A DNA stretch of 64,000 nt from Pseudomonas sp. B21-023. Lineage in GTDB: Bacteria; Pseudomonadota; Gammaproteobacteria; Pseudomonadales; Pseudomonadaceae. Below the pieces are notes generated by a model, which searched no databases, was not told the origin of the DNA, and was given only the letters and a program-made list of their open reading frames with translations. The position numbers were made by a program, and so were the translations under genes. The DNA lies in the NCBI RefSeq assembly GCF_024749165.1, contig NZ_CP087190.1, positions 434,001 to 498,000 of the forward strand, given 5' to 3'. Shown here piece by piece: positions 51,119 through 60,606 of the stretch (position 1 is its first letter; the number at the start of each line of letters is the position of its first letter).

Positions 51119-54100
51119 TCAGTTGTCGGGGAACGGGATCAGGTCGTCGATCTGCTCCAGACGTAGATCACCTCTATAGATCTCATTGCGCTCTGCCGGG
51201 GCCAATGCACGTTCCAGGCGCTCGTCGCGACTCATGGCGTCCGGGAACTTCAAATGGCCTTTGGCGAAGCGCCGGGCATCGACATTGGCAGTGGTGTAGT
51301 GGAAATGCGCTTCCCAGAGCTTCTGCCTGGGTTGCAGGCGATAAATGTCATACACATCCAGAAAGTCGTTGGCCTTGAGCTTCTTGCGGCTTCGGGTCAG
51401 CTTGATCTCGATTTCGCCCGCCTCCACCAGGAAACGCAGGGCTTTGCTATCCGGCTGCAGGGTGCCAAGGTAGGCGATGGTCAAGAGCCGTTTCTTTTCT
51501 GCCTGTACCTCGGCAATCGCCTGATCCAGCCTGGTGGCGAGTGAGTGCCCTTGATCCGGGCCGTTACGCAAATCCTTTGCGGTGTTGGCCATGTCCTGAA
51601 TGTAGAAATCAAGCTGGTCTGCCAGGTCGTTAGGGCCCTTCAGATGGCGGGAGGCGTGGGCGACCCTGGCATTGTGCTGAGCTAAAAGGTCGGCGCCGGT
51701 GCGGCGCAGGCGAGCGTAGTCGGGTGTCGGCGGGCTTTGCGTTACAGCTTTCCAGCAATCACCTTCAGGCTGATAGCGCGCAATGGTCTGTCCTGTCAGC
51801 GGATCGACCTGCACGGCTTCGCTGCCTTCCTCGGCCTGTTCGACGACCAGTGATGTGCCGCGGGTGGTGCGGATCACTTTGCGTCTCACTGGACGCACCT
51901 TGTGCGTCAGGGGCGGTTCGAGCACTGCCTCCTGCGTATCCGCGGCGGCAGAAACATGGGCAAGGTCATTCTCGGCCAGCGTTATCAGTGCGTTCAGCTC
52001 AGTGATGTATTCATTGAGCCTGCTGCTGTCCATCGCCGGAATATCCCCGGATAGTAAATATTCGGCATTGCTCCGTGACAGTTTGTATTCGCGCAGCGCG
52101 CTCTCCAGCGGCTCCTTCTGTGCTTGCGGCTCCAGGCGGGCAGCGGCCAGGCTGTCGTGGCTCAGCAGCGCTTCATGGAGCTGTTTGCTGCGCAAGGTCT
52201 TTTGCAAGAGCAGGATGGTTTCGAAGTTTTCCGCGGTCAGCTGGTCTCGCTTCACCACCAACTGATACAAGTCGCTCAGGATCTGGGCTCGAACGATCAG
52301 TGTGGAGTATCGCCGGCTGGTGATGATGCGATCGAGCATCTTGCGTTTGCCCGAGAACTGGACCTGCCCATCTGCCAGAGCCTCGCTGAGGTCCTGGTCA
52401 AGCCGTTGGCTGGCGTTGAATAGGCGTCTATGGGTACCCAGCGTTGCCTCGACGTTCTTGCTGAACTCCAGATACAGCGCTGCCTGCTGCTGGCCGAAAG
52501 GCAGTTGCTGGAGCCGACGCGACTGGTCTTTGAGTGTGTCGTAGTCATTCATTTCGAGCAGGCGGCGGAAATGTTGCAGGTCGGCGGTCAGCAACTGTTC
52601 CGACCACTGGCCACGGGCAAAGGATGCGGCGGCCTTGGGGTCGAACCTGGCGTATTTGGGGTCGCTCATACTGGCGTACAGCTGCACCTGGTCCTTTATC
52701 AGCCCGGCCTGTTTTTCGAAGGTGCGTGCCAGTACATCCAGGTTCACCCGTGCCTCGTTGCGCAGCGTCCGTAGTGCCTGCCGCTGTATCTGCAGGTCTT
52801 CCGGCAGGTCGTCGGGGGCGACGCCGGGGTAATCGTTCAGAGCCTGCTCGAATGCCAAATGGGCTTCGTCATACGGTTTCACCCGCTCAAGATAGCGCTC
52901 GACGAACGTTTCCGTGCTGGTGAGTTTTTGGTCATTCGCCATTCGGCGTTCCTGCATTGCCTTGAAGGCCTGCTTTTTTTCATCGATCAACGCCTTTGCC
53001 GTTTTTGGCATGTCGTCTGGCATGCCGCCTGGCATGTGCAGGTTCAGCATCCATTCGCCATTCCAGCGCTCCAGCCAAGGACCGCGGCTGCGTTCGCGGC
53101 CGACAATGTAGTACCCGTCAGGCTCCGCCCCCCAGGTTTGCGACCATTCGCTCTGGCTGACCTCCGGGCCAATGATGCGCATGCCGCTCCAGCTCTCCTC
53201 AACTTCATAGGCGACATCCTGCAGTTTTACGTAGTAGCGGTCGTCCACCTTGTACAGGCCGCGCATGCGGCTGCTGGCCAGCGCACTGTGTTCGTTCAGG
53301 CTGACATGGGCGCGTAGCGTGACGAGGGCGGCACGGGCTTCGCGGGGCAAGTTGCCGAGCCGCTGATCGTGACCCCATTGTCTGACGTTGAGCGCTGCAG
53401 GCTTGGGTTGCTCGAGGGGGGCTTGCCAGGTTTTTTGCTCAGGTTGCTGCTTTGTGGTCGCGCCGCAGCCACGCCGTGGCCTGGGCTGCAGCGCCAGCTC
53501 AGGTTCGACGTGGGTTGGGCTGGAGCCGTGGACCAGCAGCATGGCCAGGTTCAGCAGTATGTCGGCTGTGGCGAGCACCTTTTCTCCGCTGCTTCCTTTG
53601 GTCAAGGCTGTCAGGTCATCCTTGATGCTGAGCAGGGCTGTCACCAGCCAGGCGATCAGGCCTGCAGGCCCACGCAGGAGCGGCGTGACCGTGTTGAATG
53701 CCAGCCACGCGAATTGCACGACCATCGCCCAGCGTTGTTGGGCATTCGAGGTGCTCTGGCGTGAAGCCAGTAACAGAAGCACGTCGGCCCTGGCCTGAAA
53801 CATCGACCTGTCCAGGTCGCCGGTCGGTGGAGTGAAGGCCAAAGTGGCCGGTGCCCTCAGGCGTTCGATCGCCTCGGCGGCCAGCTCGGAACCGGGCCCC
53901 AGCAAGTGCGCCAGTTCAGTCAGGCCACTGTGCAAGTGCGGATGAGTGAAGCCATCATCGGCATAAATGGGGCGGGCTTCGTCATCCAGCCAGGCGAGGA
54001 TGTCCTGCTGCAGGCGCTGCTCAGTCCGGATTGCTGCCATCAGGTGCCCTTGGCTTTCGAACTGCCTGACAGCCTGCGCGGCGTTCAAGGACCGGTAGAG

Positions 54101-55828
54101 TATCCAGGCCTCTGTGGCGGGGACGTGGATGACGAACATGCCATGCACCCGGTTGGCCTTCGGGCCACCCGGGACGCTGTTGAATGACAGCGGAGCCAGG
54201 CTCAGCGATGCGCTGGCGTGGGCTTTACGGTGGCAAAAGTCTGCAACGACCTGCCAGGTTCGCTCGCTCAGCTGGCCACCGATCTTGGCCTGTAGTGCGC
54301 TCAGCAGCAGGGCTGCACGCCATTCTTCGGCGAAAAGCTGGCGGTGTTTGTCGGTGTCGTTGCCCTTTTGCAACTGGTCGTGGACAAAGGACGGATACTG
54401 GCCACCAACATCCACGGCAGCGATCAGTGCAGCGACGTAGTCAAGGTCCAGCCAGCTGCTCAGCGCCTGTTGATCGGCCAGTTGGATGGCTGAAGCTACC
54501 TGGCCGCTGCCCAAGGGCAGGCGTGAAATGGCCAGTTCGGTCAGGCTGATGGTTTTCAGGTACTCAAGCCTCGCCGGCCCCTCGGAGGACACCTGCACCA
54601 CCTGCGAAACGGTGATCTGCACCTGGTCAGGGTGGCAAGGCGGCTCGGCCGGGTGGTCATTGCGCATGTACTCGCGTAGGCGGCGAACCGTGTACTGCTG
54701 CAAGTCTTCGATTCCGTCCAGGGATGACTCACCCTGTTTCAGCATTTGCTGCGCCGACAGATCCAGCAACGCCATGTGGTACTGGAATCGATCCGTCAGC
54801 GTGGCGTTTTCCAGCCAGTCAGGGAGGGGGATCGCGGGTGTCCATTGCTCGAGCTTGAAGGAGGCCGGGAATGTCGATGAAGGATCGCTCAGCAGGCTGT
54901 AGGCCTCTTCCAGATCGCTTGTCTGTTCGATTGCATCAAGTTGCACGCGGTCAATCTGTTGCAGCATGGCGTTGAGCAGTTGCCTGGCCTGATAGCCGAA
55001 CGGGTCTTCGGCCAGGGCCGTGCAGGCCCAGGACATCGTGTCGAACACATGGTGCTCGGAGAGCTCGTCGCGAAGGGCGACTGCAAAGGCCGCGAGCTCG
55101 GTGAAGCCACGTACGGTGCCAGAGGGCTTGCACCACAAGATCAGGTCGCGCGTCTCTTTTTTGCCCGTGATGAGCAGGTCCGGCAGTACCAGATGAACCG
55201 TGCTGCCCGGGTTGCCGAGTGAGGCTTGCACACCCTGCACGTTGGCCGACGTATCGGATTGAGCGAGCGTGGCGTACAGCAAGGCCTTCTGGTCACTGTC
55301 CAGGCCTTGGCGCTCGAGCGTGCCGAGCAGTGCGGCCTTCAGCACCTGCTGCATCCAGCGCAGACGGGTCACATCCGAGTCACCCTCGCGGCTGTTCCAG
55401 AAACTGACCTGTGCCTGTTGAAATCTCTCGCAGAGAATCGCAAGGACATCGTCGTAATCCGTGTTCAGGTCGGCCATGCGAATGTCGATGGTCGGCGCGT
55501 CGTTCTGAGGACGAAAGATGGCCGGCGGGTTCAGGCTGAACTGGTCCGTGGGCTTGAGTGCCATGGGCTGGCCCGTGAGGAAATGCCCAAGCAAGGTGTC
55601 GACCAGGTTGCCTGGTTGTGCCGCGGGTTCTTCATCCTGGCCAGGCAGGATGCTGAAGTTTTTTACCGATTGCAGTTCTGGGTGGTTCTTGCGGATCCAC
55701 GGATAGCGTGCGGCGAGTGCGTCGAAACCCGCGGCGGCAACGACCTCACGCAAGCTTGGGCGGTGGGCGAACTGCATCGCTACCCGTTGCCGGAACGATG
55801 TCGCTGGCGAGGTAGGTGGCTGGGGCAT
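51119..55828 (-). CDS. Giant dermonecrotic-toxin-like protein (DUF6543-type Pseudomonas family)
   Basis: A 1569-residue protein; ATG at 55828 with GGAG about 9 bases upstream. No signal peptide. The N-terminal part (about 20-120: LREVVAAAGFDALAARYPWI, then KNFSILPG) resembles the start of large Pseudomonas dermonecrotic-toxin-domain proteins. Residues about 695-770 hold hydrophobic segments (WAMVVQFAWLAFNTVTPLL, GPAGLIAWLVTALLSI) able to span a membrane. A beta domain at about 850-940 (RGLYKVDDRYYVKLQDVAYE, GPWLERWNGEW) and a long helical region (about 950-1300) follow. The end (LWEAHFHYTTANVDARRFAKGHLKF) is typical of the family. Recognition is from memory of the family pattern, not a search; catalytic residues are not identified. 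Confidence 0.65.
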   Translation of the reverse strand: MPQPPTSPATSFRQRVAMQFAHRPSLREVVAAAGFDALAARYPWIRKNHPELQSVKNFSILPGQDEEPAAQPGNLVDTLLGHFLTGQPMALKPTDQFSLNPPAIFRPQNDAPTIDIRMADLNTDYDDVLAILCERFQQAQVSFWNSREGDSDVTRLRWMQQVLKAALLGTLERQGLDSDQKALLYATLAQSDTSANVQGVQASLGNPGSTVHLVLPDLLITGKKETRDLILWCKPSGTVRGFTELAAFAVALRDELSEHHVFDTMSWACTALAEDPFGYQARQLLNAMLQQIDRVQLDAIEQTSDLEEAYSLLSDPSSTFPASFKLEQWTPAIPLPDWLENATLTDRFQYHMALLDLSAQQMLKQGESSLDGIEDLQQYTVRRLREYMRNDHPAEPPCHPDQVQITVSQVVQVSSEGPARLEYLKTISLTELAISRLPLGSGQVASAIQLADQQALSSWLDLDYVAALIAAVDVGGQYPSFVHDQLQKGNDTDKHRQLFAEEWRAALLLSALQAKIGGQLSERTWQVVADFCHRKAHASASLSLAPLSFNSVPGGPKANRVHGMFVIHVPATEAWILYRSLNAAQAVRQFESQGHLMAAIRTEQRLQQDILAWLDDEARPIYADDGFTHPHLHSGLTELAHLLGPGSELAAEAIERLRAPATLAFTPPTGDLDRSMFQARADVLLLLASRQSTSNAQQRWAMVVQFAWLAFNTVTPLLRGPAGLIAWLVTALLSIKDDLTALTKGSSGEKVLATADILLNLAMLLVHGSSPTHVEPELALQPRPRRGCGATTKQQPEQKTWQAPLEQPKPAALNVRQWGHDQRLGNLPREARAALVTLRAHVSLNEHSALASSRMRGLYKVDDRYYVKLQDVAYEVEESWSGMRIIGPEVSQSEWSQTWGAEPDGYYIVGRERSRGPWLERWNGEWMLNLHMPGGMPDDMPKTAKALIDEKKQAFKAMQERRMANDQKLTSTETFVERYLERVKPYDEAHLAFEQALNDYPGVAPDDLPEDLQIQRQALRTLRNEARVNLDVLARTFEKQAGLIKDQVQLYASMSDPKYARFDPKAAASFARGQWSEQLLTADLQHFRRLLEMNDYDTLKDQSRRLQQLPFGQQQAALYLEFSKNVEATLGTHRRLFNASQRLDQDLSEALADGQVQFSGKRKMLDRIITSRRYSTLIVRAQILSDLYQLVVKRDQLTAENFETILLLQKTLRSKQLHEALLSHDSLAAARLEPQAQKEPLESALREYKLSRSNAEYLLSGDIPAMDSSRLNEYITELNALITLAENDLAHVSAAADTQEAVLEPPLTHKVRPVRRKVIRTTRGTSLVVEQAEEGSEAVQVDPLTGQTIARYQPEGDCWKAVTQSPPTPDYARLRRTGADLLAQHNARVAHASRHLKGPNDLADQLDFYIQDMANTAKDLRNGPDQGHSLATRLDQAIAEVQAEKKRLLTIAYLGTLQPDSKALRFLVEAGEIEIKLTRSRKKLKANDFLDVYDIYRLQPRQKLWEAHFHYTTANVDARRFAKGHLKFPDAMSRDERLERALAPAERNEIYRGDLRLEQIDDLIPFPDN

Positions 55829-56003
55829 GGCGAAGGCTCCGGAAAAAGGGAGCCGAATTCTGGAGTGCCGGTCTGCAGCCTCTGCGGTAGATACATCAGT
55901 GTGGCGATCTTAGGGTGAAGATTCTAAATCCTGCCCCTACCTTATGCTCAAGCCCAAACTTCATGGGCGGTTCTCCTCCACTCATGAGCATGAGGTACAG
56001 AGC

Positions 56004-56423
56004 ATGGCCAAAGTGACTGTGAAGAAAAAGGACGACGCCCAGAGTACGCTGGGCGAAGTGCGCGGCTACGCGCGCAAGATCTGGCTGGCTGGGATCGGCG
56101 CTTATGCGCGGGTCGGCCAGGAAGGCTCCGACTACTTCCATGAGCTGGTCAAGGCCGGCGAAGGTGTCGAGAAGCGTGGCAAGAAGCGCATCGATAAAGA
56201 GCTTGATGCTGCCAACCACCAGATCGACGAAGCCGCTGAAGAAGTCAGTCGCGTACGCGGCAAGGTAGAGATCCAACTGGACAAGATCGAAAAAGCTTTC
56301 GACGCACGGGTGGGGCGCGCCTTGAATCGCCTCGGCATTCCGTCTAAACATGACGTTGAGGCGTTGTCCATCAAGCTTGAACAGCTGCACGAGCTGCTCG
56401 AGCGCGTCGCGCACAAACCATAA
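56004..56423 (+). CDS. phaI: PHA granule-associated protein PhaI (phasin)
   Basis: A 139-residue phasin (start MAKVTVKKKDD at 56004, GAGGT upstream). The phasin domain has GYARKIWLAGIGAYARVGQEG and an amphipathic helix, then a heptad-like end (EALSIKLEQLHELLERV). It coats PHA granules. The related phaF follows after 10 bases and shares the N-terminal domain, so the two are a duplicated pair in one operon. Confidence 0.95.
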   Translation: MAKVTVKKKDDAQSTLGEVRGYARKIWLAGIGAYARVGQEGSDYFHELVKAGEGVEKRGKKRIDKELDAANHQIDEAAEEVSRVRGKVEIQLDKIEKAFDARVGRALNRLGIPSKHDVEALSIKLEQLHELLERVAHKP

Positions 56424-56433
56424 GGAGAGCAGG

Positions 56434-57177
56434 ATGGCTGGCAAGAAGAACACCGAGAAAGAAGGCAGCTCCTGGATCGGCGGAATCGAGAAGTACTCCC
56501 GCAAGATCTGGTTGGCTGGCCTGGGTATCTACTCCAAGGTCGACCAGGACGGTCCGAAGCTGTTCGATTCGCTGGTGAAGGACGGCGAGAAGGCCGAGAA
56601 ACAGGCGAAGAAAACCGCCGAAGACGTGGCCGAAAGCGCCAAGTCGTCGACCAACTCGCGAGTGTCGGGCGTGAAGGATCGCGCGCTGGGCAAGTGGAGC
56701 GAGCTGGAGGAAGCCTTCGACAAGCGTCTGAACAGCGCCATCTCGCGCCTGGGCGTGCCCAGCCGCAATGAGATCAAGGCCCTGCACCAGCAGGTCGATT
56801 CGCTGACCAAGCAGATCGAGAAACTGACCGGTGCCTCGGTCACCCCGATCTCCAAGGCCAGCGCCAGCAAGACGGCCGCCAAGCCATTGGCCAAGGCGGC
56901 CGCCAAGCCTGCGGCCAAGACCGCTGCGGCAAAACCTGCGGCGAAAACCGCGGCGGCCAAGCCTGCGGTCAAGGCTGCGGCCAAGCCTGTAGCGGCCAAG
57001 CCCGCTGCCAAACCGGCAGCAGCCAAGAAACCTGCCGTGAAGAAAGCGGCGCCGGCCAAGCCTGCCGCAGCCAAGTCCGCCGCACCGGCGCCTGCTGCCA
57101 CCGCAGCCCCGGCACCGAGCGCGGCTCCGGCCAGCAGCACCCCGTCGGCACCGGTGAACGCGGCCAACCAGGCCTGA
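56434..57177 (+). CDS. phaF: PHA granule-associated and DNA-binding protein PhaF
   Basis: A 247-residue protein with an N-terminal phasin domain (about 1-130: KYSRKIWLAGLGIYSKVDQD ... LHQQVDSLTKQIEKL) and a histone H1-like basic tail (about 145-220) made of repeated AAKPA-type units. PhaF binds granules through the first part and nucleoid DNA through the second, and so helps segregate granules. The ATG at 56434 has AAGGAG upstream. The last 25 residues are Pro/Ala/Ser-rich and uncharged. Confidence 0.95.
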   Translation: MAGKKNTEKEGSSWIGGIEKYSRKIWLAGLGIYSKVDQDGPKLFDSLVKDGEKAEKQAKKTAEDVAESAKSSTNSRVSGVKDRALGKWSELEEAFDKRLNSAISRLGVPSRNEIKALHQQVDSLTKQIEKLTGASVTPISKASASKTAAKPLAKAAAKPAAKTAAAKPAAKTAAAKPAVKAAAKPVAAKPAAKPAAAKKPAVKKAAPAKPAAAKSAAPAPAATAAPAPSAAPASSTPSAPVNAANQA

Positions 57178-57192
57178 TACCGGGTCGTACTG

Positions 57193-57259
57193 CTCGCGGG
57201 GCAAGCCCGCTCCCACGAAACCTGCACAGGACTCGGGGGAGCGGGCTTGCCCCGCGATC
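57193..57259. repeat. REP-type inverted repeat between phaF and phaD
   Basis: CTCGCGGGGCAAGCCCGCTC and its inverse enclose about 25 bases between two convergent genes. It probably also ends transcription from one or both sides. Confidence 0.8.
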
Positions 57260-57262
57260 GTT

Positions 57263-57877
57263 TCAGCCTTCCAGATACCTCATTGCCAACTGCTCCGCCG
57301 CCATACGCGCCGGGGCCTGCAGATGTGGCGCCACCAGCATCATCACCTGGTACACCACCACGCCGACATCGCCCTCGCGGCCAAGCACGCGCTGATAATC
57401 AAGCGAGCACATCAGGGTCAGGGTGATCTGTTCCACCAACTGCCCCAGTGCCTGGGTCTCGCTGGTCACCTGGCCCTGTCCCTTGAGGCTGGCCAGCAGT
57501 GCGGCCAGGGTGCGCTTGAGAGCGTTGATCAGGCTGCGCATGCCCCGCGCCAGCTTGGGCAGACGCCCGGTGAGGTTGGACAGGTCCTGGAACAGGAAAC
57601 GGTACTGGGCCATGCGTTCGACGATCAGGTGCAGGAACAGCCAGTAGTCCTCGGCATCCAGGCGTACGTCCAGCGGCGGGTCGAGCAGTGGCATCAATTG
57701 CTCTTCGAAGCGTTCGAACAGGCCGATCACCAACGGCTCCTTGCCGTGGAAGTGGTAGTACAGGTTGCCTGGGCTGATCCCCAGTTCGTTGGCGATCTCC
57801 AGGGTCGAGACGTTCGGTTCGCCCTGGCGATTGAACAGCTGCAAGGCACATTCGAGGATACGGTCGCGGGTCTTCAT
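57263..57877 (-). CDS. phaD: PHA cluster regulator PhaD (TetR family)
   Basis: A 204-residue TetR-type activator of the pha genes. The start at 57877 (MKTRDRILECA) is preferred; a longer open frame runs into phaC2. The helix-turn-helix (VSTLEIANELGISPGNLYYHF) is standard and the ligand-binding domain ends in MAAEQLAMRYLEG. It begins 4 bases after the phaC2 stop, with a weak ribosome binding site, so translation is likely coupled. Confidence 0.95.
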   Translation of the reverse strand: MKTRDRILECALQLFNRQGEPNVSTLEIANELGISPGNLYYHFHGKEPLVIGLFERFEEQLMPLLDPPLDVRLDAEDYWLFLHLIVERMAQYRFLFQDLSNLTGRLPKLARGMRSLINALKRTLAALLASLKGQGQVTSETQALGQLVEQITLTLMCSLDYQRVLGREGDVGVVVYQVMMLVAPHLQAPARMAAEQLAMRYLEG

Positions 57878-57881
57878 CCGG

Positions 57882-59564
57882 TCAGCGTGCCAGTACGTAG
57901 CTGCCGGGCGCGGGGCCCAGCGGTGGATAAGTGGTGCTGCCCAGGTCGTCGCGTGGGGTCCTGAGCGTGCCGGAGCGCTGCAGTATCCATTCCAGCCACA
58001 GGGGCCACCAGCTGCCGTCGCGGCGTTGGGCGTCGTGGAACCAGGCCCGCGGGTCGCTGGAGAGCTTGGGGTTTTCCAGGTAGTAGGACTTTGGGTTGCC
58101 GGGCGGGTTGATGATGCTCTGGATATGACCGCTGTTGGCCAGAATGAAGCGCCGGTCGCCGCCGAGCAGCAGGGCCGAACGGTACACCGCGTCCCAGGGG
58201 GTGATGTGGTCGTTGCTGCCGGCCACGGTGAAGCTGTCCAGCCCGACCTGCGTGAGGTCGATCGGTGTACCGCACACCTCAAGGCCTTCGGGGAAGGTCA
58301 GCGGGTTGAGCTTGAAGAAATCCAGCAGGTCGCCGTGCAGCGCGGCCGGCAGGCGCGTGCTGTCGGCGTTCCAGTAGAGGATGTCGAAGGCCGGCGGTGT
58401 CTTGCCCATCAGGTAGTTGTTGACCCAATAGTTCCAGATCAGGTCGTTGGGGCGCATCCAGGCGAAGATCCGTGCCACCTCGCCGCCGTCCAGTACGCCG
58501 CGCTGATAGGAGCGGCGCTTGGCCGCCTCGATGGTCTGTTCGTCGGCGAACAGGCTGGCGGGGCTGTCGAACTGGCTGTCGAGCAGGCTCACCAGGTAAG
58601 TGGCGCTGCGTACCTTGTGCAGCTGCTTCTTAGCTTGCAAGTGGCCCTGCAGCGCGGCCATGGTCAAGCCGCCGGCGCAGGCGCCCATGAGGTTGGGGTC
58701 GCGGTTGCCGCTGATGCTGCGGCAGGCGTTGAGCGCTTCCTCCAGGGCCTGCACATAGCTGGACAGGCCCCACTCACGGTGACGGGGGTCGGGGTTGCGC
58801 CAGCTGACCATGAACACCTGCAGGCCCTGCTTGAGCATGTACTGGACGAAGCTGTTGGTCGGGCTCAGGTCGAAGATGTAGAACTTGTTGATCTGCGGCG
58901 GTATCACCAGCAGCGGCCGGGAGTACTGTTTCTCGCTCATGGGCTTGTACTGGATCAACTCCAGCAGCTCGTTGCGAAACACCACGGCGCCCGGGGTCGC
59001 TGCCAGGTTGCCGCCAACCTCGAAGGCCCGTTCGTCCACCTGCCGTGGCAAGCCGTCGTTGTGGCGCAGGTCGTCGAGCAGGTGGCTGACACCGCGCAGC
59101 AGGCTCAGGCCGCCGGTGTTGAACAGCTCCTTGACCGCCAGCGGGTTGAGCAGCGAGTTGCTGGGGGCGAAGGCGTCGCTGATCAGGTTGAACAGAAACT
59201 GCGCCCGGGCGCGGTCGTCGTCGGCCAGGCTGCTTTCCTCGATCCACAGGCGCGTCTGCTTCTGCCAGGCAAGGTAGGCCTGCAGGCCGCGGCGGTAGAA
59301 CGGGTTCTGGCTCCAGGTCGGGTCGCTGAAGCGTGCGTCACGCGGGTGGGGCTGGTAGGGGCTGTCGCCGATAAGCACGCGCCCCAGCTGGCCGCCCAGG
59401 CTCAGCAGGTGATGCGCGGTGTGCAGCGGATTGCGCAGGCCGATCCGGCCGACCTGGCGCAGGGTCGAGAACAGGTCGCGACCGCGCAGGCCGGTAATGG
59501 CGTTCTGCACGTTCATGCTCGTGGCGGGGACCGGTGTCGATCCTCTGGCCGGTTTATCCTTCAT
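57882..59564 (-). CDS. phaC2: Medium-chain-length PHA synthase 2
   Basis: A 560-residue class II synthase joining (R)-3-hydroxyacyl-CoA units into polyester. The lipase-like box is GACAGGLTM, with the nucleophile Cys at about 296; the Asp and His of the triad lie in the TVAGSNDHITPWDAVY and FILANSGHIQSI regions. The ATG has GGAG upstream. It lies between phaZ and phaD and is a paralogue of phaC1. Confidence 0.96.
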   Translation of the reverse strand: MKDKPARGSTPVPATSMNVQNAITGLRGRDLFSTLRQVGRIGLRNPLHTAHHLLSLGGQLGRVLIGDSPYQPHPRDARFSDPTWSQNPFYRRGLQAYLAWQKQTRLWIEESSLADDDRARAQFLFNLISDAFAPSNSLLNPLAVKELFNTGGLSLLRGVSHLLDDLRHNDGLPRQVDERAFEVGGNLAATPGAVVFRNELLELIQYKPMSEKQYSRPLLVIPPQINKFYIFDLSPTNSFVQYMLKQGLQVFMVSWRNPDPRHREWGLSSYVQALEEALNACRSISGNRDPNLMGACAGGLTMAALQGHLQAKKQLHKVRSATYLVSLLDSQFDSPASLFADEQTIEAAKRRSYQRGVLDGGEVARIFAWMRPNDLIWNYWVNNYLMGKTPPAFDILYWNADSTRLPAALHGDLLDFFKLNPLTFPEGLEVCGTPIDLTQVGLDSFTVAGSNDHITPWDAVYRSALLLGGDRRFILANSGHIQSIINPPGNPKSYYLENPKLSSDPRAWFHDAQRRDGSWWPLWLEWILQRSGTLRTPRDDLGSTTYPPLGPAPGSYVLAR

Positions 59565-59690
59565 GCCAACACTCCTTCGTCAGATCCATTTCCGCGTTGG
59601 CCTTGGTGCGGGTAAAGCTACTCCTGCAGGTTCGCATCACCTGCCTGGGAGTGCCCGCAAAGGCCCGTGCTGACGCAATAAAAAGCCTTC

Positions 59691-60542
59691 CTACCCCCGT
59701 GCCGCTGGCCGAGGGTGCATGACCGCGCGTTGGCGTTCTTGCTCGAGGAATTTCATGATGATCGGTGCGACGGCCTCGGCCCGGGTGATCAGGAACAGGT
59801 GGCCATCATCGATTATGTGTAGCTGGGCATTGGGAATCCGCCAGGCCAGCAGGCGCATGTTGATCAGCGGGATCAGCGGATCGTCGTCGCCGGCCAGCAC
59901 CAGGGTGGGCTGGTGGATCTTGTGCAGCCAGTGGATGCTGGTCCAGCCGAGCCCGGCGAACAGTTGCCAGTAGTAGCCCAGCTTGCCGCCCGAACGCACC
60001 TTCGAGGCATGGTGCATGGCCAGGTCCGGATCCCGGCGAAAGCCGCCGCCATAGATCAGCGGCGCGATGCGGATCACATGGGAGGGCTGCACGTAGCGCC
60101 GTGGGCTGGCCATCATCCACAACACCTTGGGCTTGCCCGGTACCATCACCGCGCCGGCGGCGGTGGCGGCCAGCACCAGTTTCTTGCAGCGTTCGGGGTA
60201 GTCGTGGGCGAACTGCTGGGCCAGGGCGCCGCCCCAGGACACGCCGATGACGTTGACCTGGCCGTAGTCCAGGTAGTCGAGCATCCTTGCAGTCAACTTG
60301 GCCAGGCCGGGAAAACGGTAGGGGTGACGGGGCGTGGACGAGCCGCCCACCCCGGGCACGTCGAAGGCGATGACCTCCAGGTCCGGGTCCAGGGCCTCGA
60401 TGAATGGAAACACCAGCTCGAGGTTGGCGCCGATGCCGTTGAATATCAGCAGCGGCGTCAGGTGGGGCTTGCCCGGGCGGACCGCAGTGCGGATGGACTG
60501 GTCGTCCAGCTCGACGGTCCTGAAGATGTACGGTTGCGGCAT
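59691..60542 (-). CDS. phaZ: Intracellular medium-chain-length PHA depolymerase
   Basis: A 283-residue alpha/beta hydrolase that mobilises stored PHA. The start is MPQPYIFRTV at 60542. The catalytic serine is Ser102 in GVSWGG; the Asp lies in VLAGDDDPLIP and the His in IDDGHLFLITR. It is between phaC1 and phaC2, the conserved C1-Z-C2-D order. Confidence 0.96.
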   Translation of the reverse strand: MPQPYIFRTVELDDQSIRTAVRPGKPHLTPLLIFNGIGANLELVFPFIEALDPDLEVIAFDVPGVGGSSTPRHPYRFPGLAKLTARMLDYLDYGQVNVIGVSWGGALAQQFAHDYPERCKKLVLAATAAGAVMVPGKPKVLWMMASPRRYVQPSHVIRIAPLIYGGGFRRDPDLAMHHASKVRSGGKLGYYWQLFAGLGWTSIHWLHKIHQPTLVLAGDDDPLIPLINMRLLAWRIPNAQLHIIDDGHLFLITRAEAVAPIIMKFLEQERQRAVMHPRPAARG

Positions 60543-60606
60543 GCGCGTGACTCTGTGGTGAAAGTAGCGCCGCGCTGCGCCAGCAGGCGCACCACGGCGG
60601 TTCGGC

